A DNA stretch of 64,000 bases. Origin: Aquibacillus koreensis (GTDB lineage: Bacteria > Bacillota > Bacilli > Bacillales > Amphibacillaceae). Made by a program: the position numbers and the translations under genes. Position 1 is the first letter of the stretch. Each line of letters starts with the position of its first letter. The stretch covers positions 1-64,000 of the forward strand of contig NZ_JAOALK010000047.1 in the NCBI RefSeq assembly GCF_025154055.1. Reading direction: 5' to 3'. Under the pieces are notes generated by a model that worked only from the letters and a program-made list of their open reading frames with translations, did no database searches and had not been told where the DNA came from. Shown in pieces: positions 46,746 to 55,332 of the stretch.

Positions 46746-46835
46746 GTAAGCAATAGGAAAACCGTGAAGATATTTATATATCGTTCTAACGTAAAAACTC
46801 TCTAGATTAGTCTAGAGAGTTTTTGCTCTTTACTA
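46746..46835 (+). pseudogene. Relic of a RelE toxin 3' end with its terminator
   Basis: AAGCAATAGGAAAACCGTG, then AAGATATTTATA and the hairpin ACTCTCTAG/CTAGAGAGT with TTTTT line up with 28691-28769 (AAGCAATAGGAAATCGTGG and GAGATATTTATA). The reading frame is broken and no upstream toxin part remains. Confidence 0.7.
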
Positions 46836-46875
46836 CAAAGTTAGATTTTATTTTCTAACCTGAACTTCTGACTAA

Positions 46876-46904
46876 TTGACCTTTAAGTAATAGTCTAATA
46901 GAAT
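46876..46904 (+). promoter_or_regulatory. Promoter of the flavin monooxygenase operon
   Basis: TTGACC (46876-46881), 17-bp spacer, TAGAAT (46899-46904), 49 bp before the start codon. Sigma A type, each box with one mismatch. Confidence 0.78.
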
Positions 46905-46952
46905 TAATTCAGAATATTTAAACTTTAGTGTGTTGGTCATGGGGGTATTTAT

Positions 46953-48203
46953 TTGTCTAATATGAAAACAGCAATGGTTATTGGTGGTGGGATTGGTGGA
47001 CTTGTCACAGCGCTGAAACTTAATCGTGAGGGAGTGTCTGTAAGGGTTTTTGAAAGTGTGGGAACGATTAAAGCATTAGGCGTAGGAATTAACCTCTTAC
47101 CTCATGCAGTGAGAGTGCTAACGGAACTAGGTTTGGAAGAAGAGCTTAAAAAGACGGGGATTCCAACAGCAGAACTCATGTATGTAAACAAATTTGGTAA
47201 GAAAATTTGGCAGGAAGATCGAGGGTTGAATGCTGGATATCGCTGGCCTCAATATTCGATCCATCGTGGGAGACTGCAAATGATCTTACTAAAAGCAGTC
47301 AAAGAACGATTAGGAGAGAACGCAGTAGTAACAGGGCATCATTTAACATCCTTTCATGATTCAGGTGACAATGTTACAGCTGAGTTTATAACTAAAAGAA
47401 CAGGTGAACATTTAGGTTCTTACCATGCAGATGTCATGATTGCTGCAGATGGTATCCATTCTGTTGTCAGGAATTTCTTTTATCCAGACGAGGGACCACC
47501 AAAATTTAGTGGTCGCATCCTATGGCGTGGGCTTACGGAATCCACTCCTTTCTTAACAGGGAAATCGATGATTATGGCAGGTCACCAGGATCAAAAAATT
47601 GTAGCTTATCCCATCTGTCCGGATACAGCCGCAAAAGGACGTTCGCTTGTTAATTGGATAGCTGAACTTACCGTTGGAGGTGAAATGCCTCCTCGAGCTG
47701 ACTGGAATCATGCGGTAGATAAGGAGAAGTTTTTACCTAAATTTGCGAAGTGGGATTTTGGTTGGTTAGATGTACCACAAGTTATTAAGAGTGCAACCGA
47801 CATTTTCGAATTTCCAATGGTCGATCGAGACCCACTACCTCAATGGACGTTTGGGCGTGTGACTTTACTTGGAGATGCAGCTCATCCAATGTATCCGATA
47901 GGTTCAAACGGTGCTTCCCAGGCCATACTGGATGCAGACGCATTAGGTCAATCGATATTGGAAAATCAAAATGCAGAACTGGCTTTGAAGAGCTATGAAC
48001 AAATAAGAATGGAACCAACAGCCAATATCGTTTTTGCTAACCGAAAAAACGGTCCAGAAGAGGTTATGCAAATTGTGGAAGAAAGGGCAACTAAGGGTTT
48101 TGAATCATTAGATGATGTCATTACGAAACAAGAACTTGAGAAGATAGCTAATAAATACAAAAAAGTTGCTGGTTTTGACCGGGAAACTTTGAATCAGAAG
48201 TAG
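46953..48203 (+). CDS. FAD-dependent monooxygenase (salicylate hydroxylase/PhzS-like)
   Basis: A 416-residue group A flavin hydroxylase: GGGIGG dinucleotide motif near residue 10, VMIAADGIHSVVR (DG motif) and LLGDAAHPMYPIGSNGASQ (GD motif). These enzymes hydroxylate aromatic rings with NAD(P)H and oxygen; the substrate here is unknown, though the IGSNGASQAILDA region is like PhzS and NahG relatives. The start is TTG after GGGGG. It forms a two-gene operon with a Dabb protein 10 bp downstream, an arrangement that suggests polyketide-like or aromatic breakdown (inference). Confidence 0.87.
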   Translation: MSNMKTAMVIGGGIGGLVTALKLNREGVSVRVFESVGTIKALGVGINLLPHAVRVLTELGLEEELKKTGIPTAELMYVNKFGKKIWQEDRGLNAGYRWPQYSIHRGRLQMILLKAVKERLGENAVVTGHHLTSFHDSGDNVTAEFITKRTGEHLGSYHADVMIAADGIHSVVRNFFYPDEGPPKFSGRILWRGLTESTPFLTGKSMIMAGHQDQKIVAYPICPDTAAKGRSLVNWIAELTVGGEMPPRADWNHAVDKEKFLPKFAKWDFGWLDVPQVIKSATDIFEFPMVDRDPLPQWTFGRVTLLGDAAHPMYPIGSNGASQAILDADALGQSILENQNAELALKSYEQIRMEPTANIVFANRKNGPEEVMQIVEERATKGFESLDDVITKQELEKIANKYKKVAGFDRETLNQK

Positions 48204-48213
48204 GAGTGTACGT

Positions 48214-48507
48214 ATGATTGAACATATTGTATTAATCAAACATTCATCAACAACGACGGAGGATCAAAAGCAAGAGCTAATAAGAAGGACACTTGCCTTA
48301 AAAGAAGTGATTCCAGGCATAGTTGATATTCAGCAGGGCGTTAATTTTTCATCTAGAAGTCAAGGATACGAAATTGGATTAACGGTCCGATTTAAGGACA
48401 GGGATTCTCTGGAATACTATGGTTCACATCCTGCGCACCAAGAAATCGTCTCATATTTAAAGGGAATTGGGGTAGAGGATCGTATTGTTGTTGATTTTGA
48501 GATCTAG
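48214..48507 (+). CDS. Dabb-family stress-responsive A/B-barrel protein
   Basis: A 97-residue dimeric alpha/beta barrel protein: MIEHIVLIKHS start, VDIQQGVNFSSRSQGYEIGLTV and LEYYGSHPAHQEIV match the Dabb pattern. Some members are polyketide cyclases or small oxygenase-like proteins. Co-operonic with the flavin monooxygenase, it may process the hydroxylated product. Confidence 0.85.
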   Translation: MIEHIVLIKHSSTTTEDQKQELIRRTLALKEVIPGIVDIQQGVNFSSRSQGYEIGLTVRFKDRDSLEYYGSHPAHQEIVSYLKGIGVEDRIVVDFEI

Positions 48508-48712
48508 TATATCCTAGTAATCAATTACGAATGGAGATTACTTTCATATAGGTTTTTTTACGTGGCTCAAAAAAAGGGAAAGATAACGAAATAATGTTAA
48601 TAGAAGGAACTACTTCTACTTTAATTGTGTAGAGAAAGAAACAGAGCATTTTATTGCGATGGCACGAATACTAATCCAACCAGCACCTTAATTATAATGA
48701 AGGATAGTTAAT

Positions 48713-48759
48713 AAGAGACTTCTCATGTTTTAAAAATACATGGAGAAGTCTCTTATCTT
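48713..48759. terminator. Terminator shared by the Dabb gene and the opposing small gene
   Basis: Long stem TAAGAGACTTCTC-ATGT/ACATG-GAGAAGTCTCTTA with one bulge and T/A-rich flanks. Confidence 0.85.
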
Positions 48760-48945
48760 TTATATCTTTTTAATAAGCGCCATAACACCGTGGTAAATGA
48801 TGACACATGAGAATACCAAAATCGATAGAACCCCAACCAGAAACACTAGTGGACTCAAAGGTTCGAGAAATCCTGTAAGTGGAACTCTTATCAAAGCAAA
48901 TCCAGCTAGGATACAAGCCAAAAATAAAAGTGGATATCTGTCCAT
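48760..48945 (-). CDS. Small two-span membrane protein, function unknown
   Basis: A 61-residue protein with hydrophobic segments about 5-20 and 30-55 and a Lys-Lys tail. The GGGAGGG ribosome site 6 bp before the ATG makes it a credible gene. I do not recognise a family; it stands alone between converging and diverging neighbours. Confidence 0.65.
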   Translation of the reverse strand: MDRYPLLFLACILAGFALIRVPLTGFLEPLSPLVFLVGVLSILVFSCVIIYHGVMALIKKI

Positions 48946-49076
48946 GCAAATCCCTCCCTTTTTAAATCGTATGCATATATCCGAAGTAAATTACTAGGAG
49001 TGTAGATTTTTAAAACATGCCGAGAATGGTAACAATAAAGAAGTTACACTCCATTAGAAAAGGACAGGTATTCGAT

Positions 49077-50369
49077 ATGCTTAAAAAGGTTTTTAATAAA
49101 ATAAAGAACAGTCTTTGGCTCACGCCTGCTTTATATAGTGCGATTGGATTATGTATTGCGATTTTAACCATAACGCTAGATATGTATTTCAATGAGCACT
49201 ATGAAAAGTTTGTCCCAGATATTTTTTTAACAAGTGTTGATCTAGCCACTGAAATCTTAGCTACATTGTCTTCTGCACTTATCACAATGACTACTTTTAC
49301 ATTTTCAATGACTATGGTGGTTCTAACCACGTATTCTTCTCAATTTTCTCCAAGGGCACTTCCAAATTTCATGACTCAGAAAGCAACGATGAGGGTGCTC
49401 GGAATATTCTTAGGTGGATTCATCTACTCGATTAACAGTCTATTATTTATGCGGAATTCTTTAGATAATGAGTTCGTTATCTCTGCGGTGATTGGTGTAT
49501 TCATTACAATTATTTGCTTACTGTTTTTTATTTATTTTATTCACTTTATCGCCAAATCCATTCAAGTTGATAATCTTATCGAAAATATTGCGGAGGAGAC
49601 GCTTAAGTCTAGTAAAGATATAAAAAATAAAATGAGGGATCATAAACTCACAACAGTAAAACAATATTCGCCCCCTTATTTATATGGTCATTCCTATTAT
49701 GCGAAGAGCAGTGATTATATCAAGAGGGTTGAGATGGAAGAGCTAGTGTCACTTGCAGCTACAAAGTATATATTTATTAAAATTCATCATAAGATTGGTG
49801 AGTTTATCACAGATAACACGTTATTATTTACGATTTACAGTGATGAAGCAAATTTGGAAGAAGGAGTAATGAAGGAGTGTGCAGACTATATTACATTAGG
49901 GCGAAAACGTAGCCCATCTCAGGATTTAGCATATTCGCTTCAACAATTAGTAGAGATTGCCCTCAGAGCTACTTCCCCAGCTATTAATGATCCATATACG
50001 GCAAAGCACTGTATTAGAAATGTTGGGAAGGTGTTGGCAGAATCCAATACCATTTTAGATGGGGATTCATTATATATGGACACGGAGAACCAGCCAAGAT
50101 TACTCATTCCTATGGAAGACTTAAATAATTTACTATACTTCACGTTTAATCAATTTAACATAGAAAAAAGAAAAGACATTATCATATTAGGAGCCATTAT
50201 GGATGCATTAATTATGACGGCTCAAAAGTGTTCAGATGACAATAAGAAGATCTTATGGAGCTTTCTTGCATACAAAACGTTTTCATTTGATGAGTTACAT
50301 CAACTTCACCCGTATGATCAAAAATTCCTGGAAATAAAAAAACAGAAACTTTTTGAGGTTACGCATTGA
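49077..50369 (+). CDS. DUF2254 membrane protein
   Basis: A 430-residue predicted membrane protein: hydrophobic helices at about 15-35, 60-90, 105-125 and 140-165, with TMTTFTFSMTMVVLTTYSSQFSPRAL, the most conserved DUF2254 stretch, then a 260-residue soluble C-terminal half including RATSPAINDPYTAKHCI. Function is unknown. ATG 49077 begins MLKKVFNKIKNS; the open frame extends 20 codons upstream without better support. Confidence 0.85.
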   Translation: MLKKVFNKIKNSLWLTPALYSAIGLCIAILTITLDMYFNEHYEKFVPDIFLTSVDLATEILATLSSALITMTTFTFSMTMVVLTTYSSQFSPRALPNFMTQKATMRVLGIFLGGFIYSINSLLFMRNSLDNEFVISAVIGVFITIICLLFFIYFIHFIAKSIQVDNLIENIAEETLKSSKDIKNKMRDHKLTTVKQYSPPYLYGHSYYAKSSDYIKRVEMEELVSLAATKYIFIKIHHKIGEFITDNTLLFTIYSDEANLEEGVMKECADYITLGRKRSPSQDLAYSLQQLVEIALRATSPAINDPYTAKHCIRNVGKVLAESNTILDGDSLYMDTENQPRLLIPMEDLNNLLYFTFNQFNIEKRKDIIILGAIMDALIMTAQKCSDDNKKILWSFLAYKTFSFDELHQLHPYDQKFLEIKKQKLFEVTH

Positions 50370-50702
50370 TTTCTAAGGGGTCAGACCCTGTCGAAAGACA
50401 AATGATAGATTTGTCCACCGGGGGAGGACACGAAGATGAGAATACAGGTCTGGAAAGTAGCAAAACAAAAATAGGGGTGGCACCCTCTAACCATGTTAGG
50501 AGAGTGCCACTCCTATTTTTTTCAACCAATAAATAATAATGTATAGACCACAGTGCAATACTTTAAGTAACGTCAATTAATTACGGCTCAAATTCGTAGG
50601 AATCATTTGCATAGTTGTTTTCAAATTCCATAAATAATAGTACATTTATATTTGCGACAATTTTTCATGTTTTGTTGAGATATAGAAAGCGAGGACTTAC
50701 AT
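50370..50702 (+). other. Gap with long hairpin repeat
   Basis: 50380-50392 carries GGGGTCAGACCCT and 50467-50521 a 25-bp imperfect hairpin; both look like Bacillus-type intergenic repeat remnants. No gene is seen. Confidence 0.5.
50467..50521 (+). terminator. Long hairpin terminator after the DUF2254 gene
   Basis: AAAAATAGGGGTGGCAC...CCTCTAAC pairs with GTTAGGAGAGTGCCACTCCTATTTTT around a 3-base loop, followed by T. The GGTGGCAC core suggests a repeat element doubling as terminator. Confidence 0.8.
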
Positions 50703-52763
50703 ATGAATATTCCACTGCAGGAACCAGTTCTCATCTTTGGTTTAGCTGTGTTAATCTTTTTATTCTTTCCTATACTGATGGGTAAACTGAGAATACCTTC
50801 TATTATCGGACCGATTGTAGCTGGTATAATTATTGGACCGAATGGGCTGGAATTATTAGCGCGCGATCAAACGATCGAGTTACTTGGAACAGTTGGTTTG
50901 CTCTTTATTATTTTTATTGCTGGACTAGAACTAGATATAGATGGATTTAAAAAATATCGAAATCGTAGTATTTTGTTTGGATTGTTGTCATTTAGTTTTC
51001 CCTTAATTCTCGCAACAATAGTAGGGTTATGGCTTGGATTTAGTATGCCTGCTGCTATACTACTTGGCTCGATTGTTGGGTCACATACATTGCTGGGATT
51101 CCCAGCTGTGAGTCGTCTTGGAATAACAAAAAATAAAGCAGTGACAACAGCTTTAGGTGGAACGCTGTTAACGGATACATTAGCGATGCTTGTCCTTGCC
51201 GTAGTAACGGGGGTATCCAAAGGAAATGTGGGCTTCAGTTTTTGGATGACATTAATCATCGCAACAACCCTTTTTGCTGCTGGAACGCTGTTAATTACAC
51301 CTTATCTATCGAAGTGGTTCTTCAAAAGCTCGAATAACGAAGCTGCATTAGAATTTAATTTTGTTATGGCGATTTTATTTGTTTCAGGTGCCATTGCTTT
51401 ATTCGTAGGATTGCAGCCAATTATAGGGGCATTCTTGGCAGGCCTTGCACTAAATCGATATATTTATGATCACGGTCCATTAATGAATCGAATTCGATTT
51501 ACCGGTAATGCGTTATTTATTCCATTTTTCTTACTTTCTGTTGGAATGTTGATGGACCTTCGTGTTTTAGCAACGGATCCAAGTGCATGGATTGTAACGG
51601 CATTAGTGATCGGGACGGTGGTTGTTGGTAAAGCACTAGCAAGTTGGGTAACGAGTAAGATCTATGGTTACTCACGAAATGAAAACAGAGTAATTTTCGG
51701 TTTATCTATTTCGCAAGCTGCTGCAACATTGGCATCTACACTTGTTGGATACCAAATGGGACTGTTGAATCAACAAACGGTAAACGCAGTTATTGTGATG
51801 ATCTTACTAACATGTATTTTAGGACCATATTTTTCAGAGAAATATGGTAGGAAGCTTGCAACTTCACAAGATAAAAAGGTTATAGATGAATCACTTCCTG
51901 AGCGTATCCTAATTCCGTTAGCTAATCCAAATACTATGGAATCATTGCTAGACTTAGGGTTTGTGATGAAAAAGGCAAAAAAGACAGAGGAACCGTTATA
52001 TCCATTGACTGTCGTTCAAAAGGATTTAAAACAAGCAAGCAATGAAGTTGCACAGGCAGAACGGATGCTTGGTCATACCGTCATGTACGCTTCCGGTGCA
52101 GATGTTTCTGTTAAATTGTTAACACGTGTCGACCGAAATATTGGGTGGGGAATTGAGCGAGCTGTTACGGAAGAACGTATCACCACCATTATTGCTGGCT
52201 GGAATGGTGCGAGTGAAGGTAGTAAAAAGGTTTTTGGTAGTATTATTGATAATTTTCTTGAGCATACGTATCAACGTACCTTAATTACTAATATTGGACA
52301 ACCACTAAGTACAATGGAACGATTGATTCTAATTTTTCCGAATAATGTCATCTTCAAACCAGGCTTCGAGGATTCCATTTCTATTATTAAAGACATTGCA
52401 TCTCAACTAAATACAGAGGTCGTGGGTCTTGTAGTTCGTGACCAGTTAGCTTCTTATGAAAAAGTATCTGAACGAATTCGCCCTGGTATTAAAATAGACT
52501 TCAAGTCAGTGGAAAGCTGGGAAGCTTTATATGAACGTGAATTAGACGTTGTGAAAGCAAACGATCTTATCATTTTGATAAGTGCACGAAGAGGAACGGT
52601 TGCCTGGCATCCTGAACTAGAGGCTTTACCAAGCAAAATAATATCAAAGAAACATGGTAACTTAATTGTGTTCTATCCGACAGAAATGAAAGAGACGGAT
52701 ATCCGTGGTGCGCGAGGTACAGTCGTGCCTAAAGAATTACTCTTTAAAAGAGATTATGATTAA
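50703..52763 (+). CDS. CPA2-family cation/proton antiporter with cytosolic tail
   Basis: A 686-residue protein: about 12 membrane helices in residues 1-385 (IPSIIGPIVAGIIIGPNGLELL, GSHTLLGFPAVSRLG, LGGTLLTDTLAMLVL) typical of KefB/NapA-type Na+ or K+/H+ exchangers. The 300-residue cytosolic part contains a universal-stress-like fold (ILIPLANPNTMESLLDL; TTIIAGWNGASEGSKKVFGSI). Ion preference is not evident. A role in salt or pH homeostasis fits a halotolerant host. Confidence 0.9.
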   Translation: MNIPLQEPVLIFGLAVLIFLFFPILMGKLRIPSIIGPIVAGIIIGPNGLELLARDQTIELLGTVGLLFIIFIAGLELDIDGFKKYRNRSILFGLLSFSFPLILATIVGLWLGFSMPAAILLGSIVGSHTLLGFPAVSRLGITKNKAVTTALGGTLLTDTLAMLVLAVVTGVSKGNVGFSFWMTLIIATTLFAAGTLLITPYLSKWFFKSSNNEAALEFNFVMAILFVSGAIALFVGLQPIIGAFLAGLALNRYIYDHGPLMNRIRFTGNALFIPFFLLSVGMLMDLRVLATDPSAWIVTALVIGTVVVGKALASWVTSKIYGYSRNENRVIFGLSISQAAATLASTLVGYQMGLLNQQTVNAVIVMILLTCILGPYFSEKYGRKLATSQDKKVIDESLPERILIPLANPNTMESLLDLGFVMKKAKKTEEPLYPLTVVQKDLKQASNEVAQAERMLGHTVMYASGADVSVKLLTRVDRNIGWGIERAVTEERITTIIAGWNGASEGSKKVFGSIIDNFLEHTYQRTLITNIGQPLSTMERLILIFPNNVIFKPGFEDSISIIKDIASQLNTEVVGLVVRDQLASYEKVSERIRPGIKIDFKSVESWEALYERELDVVKANDLIILISARRGTVAWHPELEALPSKIISKKHGNLIVFYPTEMKETDIRGARGTVVPKELLFKRDYD

Positions 52764-52769
52764 AAATTT

Positions 52770-52797
52770 GGCTTCTCATTTGAGAAGTCTTTTTTAA
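52770..52797 (+). terminator. Terminator after the antiporter
   Basis: Stem GGCTTCTCA/TGAGAAGTC with a 2-base loop and TTTTTT. Confidence 0.88.
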
Positions 52798-52894
52798 AAT
52801 AGGCACCATAACAAGTGCTTACACTTATAACTAATGAGTTTCTCACCTAATTATGCTATTATCAATTCTATTAGCTATTTTTAAGGAGGTCACC

Positions 52895-53899
52895 ATGCAA
52901 CGAAAACCGTTTACTTACCTCATATTAATAACATCCTTTTTCATTGCGATAGGATTTTTTATATATTACTACCAGCAGATGCAGGTTAATGATCAAAAAA
53001 TGCAAGAAGCTATTACTGCCGAAACACCTCTTCCGACCTATCATTTTGCTTTAATTGGTGAAGAAATGAATCATGACTACTGGCGCTTAGTAGGAGAAGG
53101 TGCAAAAAAGACCGAATCCGAGTATGACGTCTTTGTTGAATATGACGCTCCAAAACGTTCCAATCCAGAAGAACAATTGAAGTTATTTGATATGGCTATT
53201 AAGTCTAAAGTTGATGGGATCATTGTTCAAGCGCTTAATGATCATTTCACGCCAATGATTAATAAGGCAGTCCGTGAAGGTATTCCAGTGGTAACGATTG
53301 ATACAGATTCACCAGGAAGCTCTCGTCACGCTTATGTTGGTACGGATAATTATCAAGCAGGACGATTAGCTGGAGAAGCGTTGGTTACCGATACAAATGG
53401 AACAGCAACCGTTGGAATCATTTCTGGCAGTCTGGATAATCCGCATCACCAATTACGTCTACAAGGATTTAAAGATGTGGTGGAAAATATGGAAGGAATC
53501 GAGATTGTGGCAATAGAAGAATCGAATATTACAAGAGTAGAAGCAGAAGAAAAAGCGTATAGTATGTTAACTGAGCATCAAGATATAACAGCTTTCTATG
53601 GAACAAGTTCCTATAACGGGTTAGGAATTGTAGCCGCAGCGGAGTCGTTGGAAAAGAAGGATGATATGTATGTCATCACTTTTGATACGATTGATGAAAA
53701 TATCGAGCTACTTGAAGAAGGGGACATTGATGCGATTGTAGAACAACACCCTTTTGAAATGGGAAATCAAAGTATAAGAACAATGTTAGATATTGTAAAT
53801 GACAGGCAAATACAAAACGTTTTTCATACCGATTCCTCTATCGTGCGGAAGGAGAACTTGGCAGGATGGAAGGCGAAAAGGATGGCTGCAAATGATTAA
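52895..53899 (+). CDS. Membrane-anchored sugar-binding sensor protein (XylFII-like)
   Basis: A 334-residue ribose/xylose-type periplasmic-binding protein held by an uncleaved N-terminal helix (YLILITSFFIAIGFFIYYY, residues 6-24) with no lipobox. Mature-domain marks: DMAIKSKVDGIIVQALND, VPVVTIDTDSPGSSRHAYVGTDNYQAG, ASVGII-type ATVGIISGSLDNPHHQLRLQGF. It overlaps the kinase gene by 8 bp, and no transporter of its own is adjacent, so it acts as a sensor. XylFII of Clostridium beijerinckii works in this way with LytS. AAGGAGGT precedes the ATG at 52895. Confidence 0.88.
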   Translation: MQRKPFTYLILITSFFIAIGFFIYYYQQMQVNDQKMQEAITAETPLPTYHFALIGEEMNHDYWRLVGEGAKKTESEYDVFVEYDAPKRSNPEEQLKLFDMAIKSKVDGIIVQALNDHFTPMINKAVREGIPVVTIDTDSPGSSRHAYVGTDNYQAGRLAGEALVTDTNGTATVGIISGSLDNPHHQLRLQGFKDVVENMEGIEIVAIEESNITRVEAEEKAYSMLTEHQDITAFYGTSSYNGLGIVAAAESLEKKDDMYVITFDTIDENIELLEEGDIDAIVEQHPFEMGNQSIRTMLDIVNDRQIQNVFHTDSSIVRKENLAGWKAKRMAAND

Positions 53900-55310
53900 G
53901 ATACGTACGAAGCTACTGATCTATTTTGCGACAATTCTTCTATTATTTGTTGTCTTATTATTTGTGCGCGAACAAAGTAATCAACAAGTAATTGACCTTT
54001 ATGACGAGAATATTGAGCATTTTTTTCTCTTAAATGAAATGACGAAAAAAACGAATGAAACGATCGAGTCATTGCAAATCTATGTGCATGAACCACTTCC
54101 TGAAAACTTATCGCTCTACCAAGAGTCAAAACAAGCGCTTATCCGATTGAAAGATGCATTTGAACAGGAAGAACAAGAAGGTATTCCAAAGAAAAACTAC
54201 GTATCGATGATGAATAGTTTTCTAGAGCAAACGGCTAAAACGGTGGAAGGAGTCCATCAACAGAATATTGAACAGTACTCGATGTATTTGAATGAAGCTG
54301 AGAGAACATCAAGTTATATCCATGAAAATACTTTAGATTTAATTAATAAGGAGTTAACCACCTATCAAGGTTTATCAGATTTGATCGATCAAAAAATTAT
54401 CGATACGAAACAAACAGGTACAGCGATCATCATAGCGATTATTGCACTTAGTATCTTATTTGCATTATGGTTTTCAAATGGAATTACAAGAACCATTGAT
54501 CGGTTAACAAGAGCTGCGCAAGAAATAGCTTCGGGGCATTATGCTGGCGAGGATGTTGTTGTTTCGAAAAAGGACGAGCTCTGGTTTTTAACCAAAACGT
54601 TTAATGAAATGAAAAAGAATATCTTAGAATCAGTAAGTGAAATTGAGGAGAAGGCGAAGTTGGCCAATCTATTAAAAGAAATGGAATTAAAAAGCCTACA
54701 AAATCAAATAAATCCGCACTTTCTGTTTAACACACTAAATACGATATCGAAAACATCGTACATTGAAGGAGCTGAACGAACGAGTGAATTAATAGCTTCT
54801 GTTTCTGCACTGCTGCGTTATAATATTGGGAATTTGGATCGAGAAACGCAATTAAAAGATGAAGTTGAAATTGTTAGAGAGTATTTTTTTATTCAAACAA
54901 CACGATTTGGCGATCGGGTAGCGTTTATCGAGAACATAGATCCTGCCTGTCTTAACGCGTCTATTCCTTGTTTGACGCTGCAACCTATTGTAGAAAATGC
55001 CTTTATGCATGGGATTGAAGATATGGTTGGGGGGTCAAAAATTGAATTACACATATACCAGGAGAAGGATAGATTATGTATCGATGTGAAGGACAATGGT
55101 GTTGGTATGAACCAGGAAACGATTGAACGCTTAATGAAAAAAGAAGAACCTGTGACAACCACAACTAAAAAAGGTTCTGGCCATTCTACTGGAATTGGTA
55201 TGCGCAATGTAATGGATCGTCTGCAATTATTCGATAAAGACAGTAGTGTAAACATCTCTTCAGACCTTGGAAAAGGTACAACCGTAAGCATTCGACTGAA
55301 AAACCAGTGA
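53892..55310 (+). CDS. LytS/YesM-type sensor histidine kinase
   Basis: A 472-residue kinase: membrane span 1 (about 7-25), extracytoplasmic helical domain (about 26-175), span 2 (about 177-197), HAMP, then His_kinase domain with phosphoacceptor in QNQINPHFLFNTLNTI and ATPase motifs NGVGM and GIGMRNVMDRL. It should receive the signal from the anchored binding protein and phosphorylate the regulator at 55333. ATG 53892 overlaps the sensor gene; earlier in-frame codons lie inside it. Confidence 0.93.
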   Translation: MIKIRTKLLIYFATILLLFVVLLFVREQSNQQVIDLYDENIEHFFLLNEMTKKTNETIESLQIYVHEPLPENLSLYQESKQALIRLKDAFEQEEQEGIPKKNYVSMMNSFLEQTAKTVEGVHQQNIEQYSMYLNEAERTSSYIHENTLDLINKELTTYQGLSDLIDQKIIDTKQTGTAIIIAIIALSILFALWFSNGITRTIDRLTRAAQEIASGHYAGEDVVVSKKDELWFLTKTFNEMKKNILESVSEIEEKAKLANLLKEMELKSLQNQINPHFLFNTLNTISKTSYIEGAERTSELIASVSALLRYNIGNLDRETQLKDEVEIVREYFFIQTTRFGDRVAFIENIDPACLNASIPCLTLQPIVENAFMHGIEDMVGGSKIELHIYQEKDRLCIDVKDNGVGMNQETIERLMKKEEPVTTTTKKGSGHSTGIGMRNVMDRLQLFDKDSSVNISSDLGKGTTVSIRLKNQ

Positions 55311-55332
55311 TAGAGAGAAAGGAGAGAACGGT

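Larger units (their letters stand above)
46394..46952 (+). other. Gene-free stretch with a toxin relic
   Basis: No intact gene in 559 bp. 46746-46835 matches the 3' end of the RelE module 3 plus its terminator (see the repeat entry), and a promoter lies at 46876-46904. 46394-46740 shows nothing recognisable. Confidence 0.6.
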
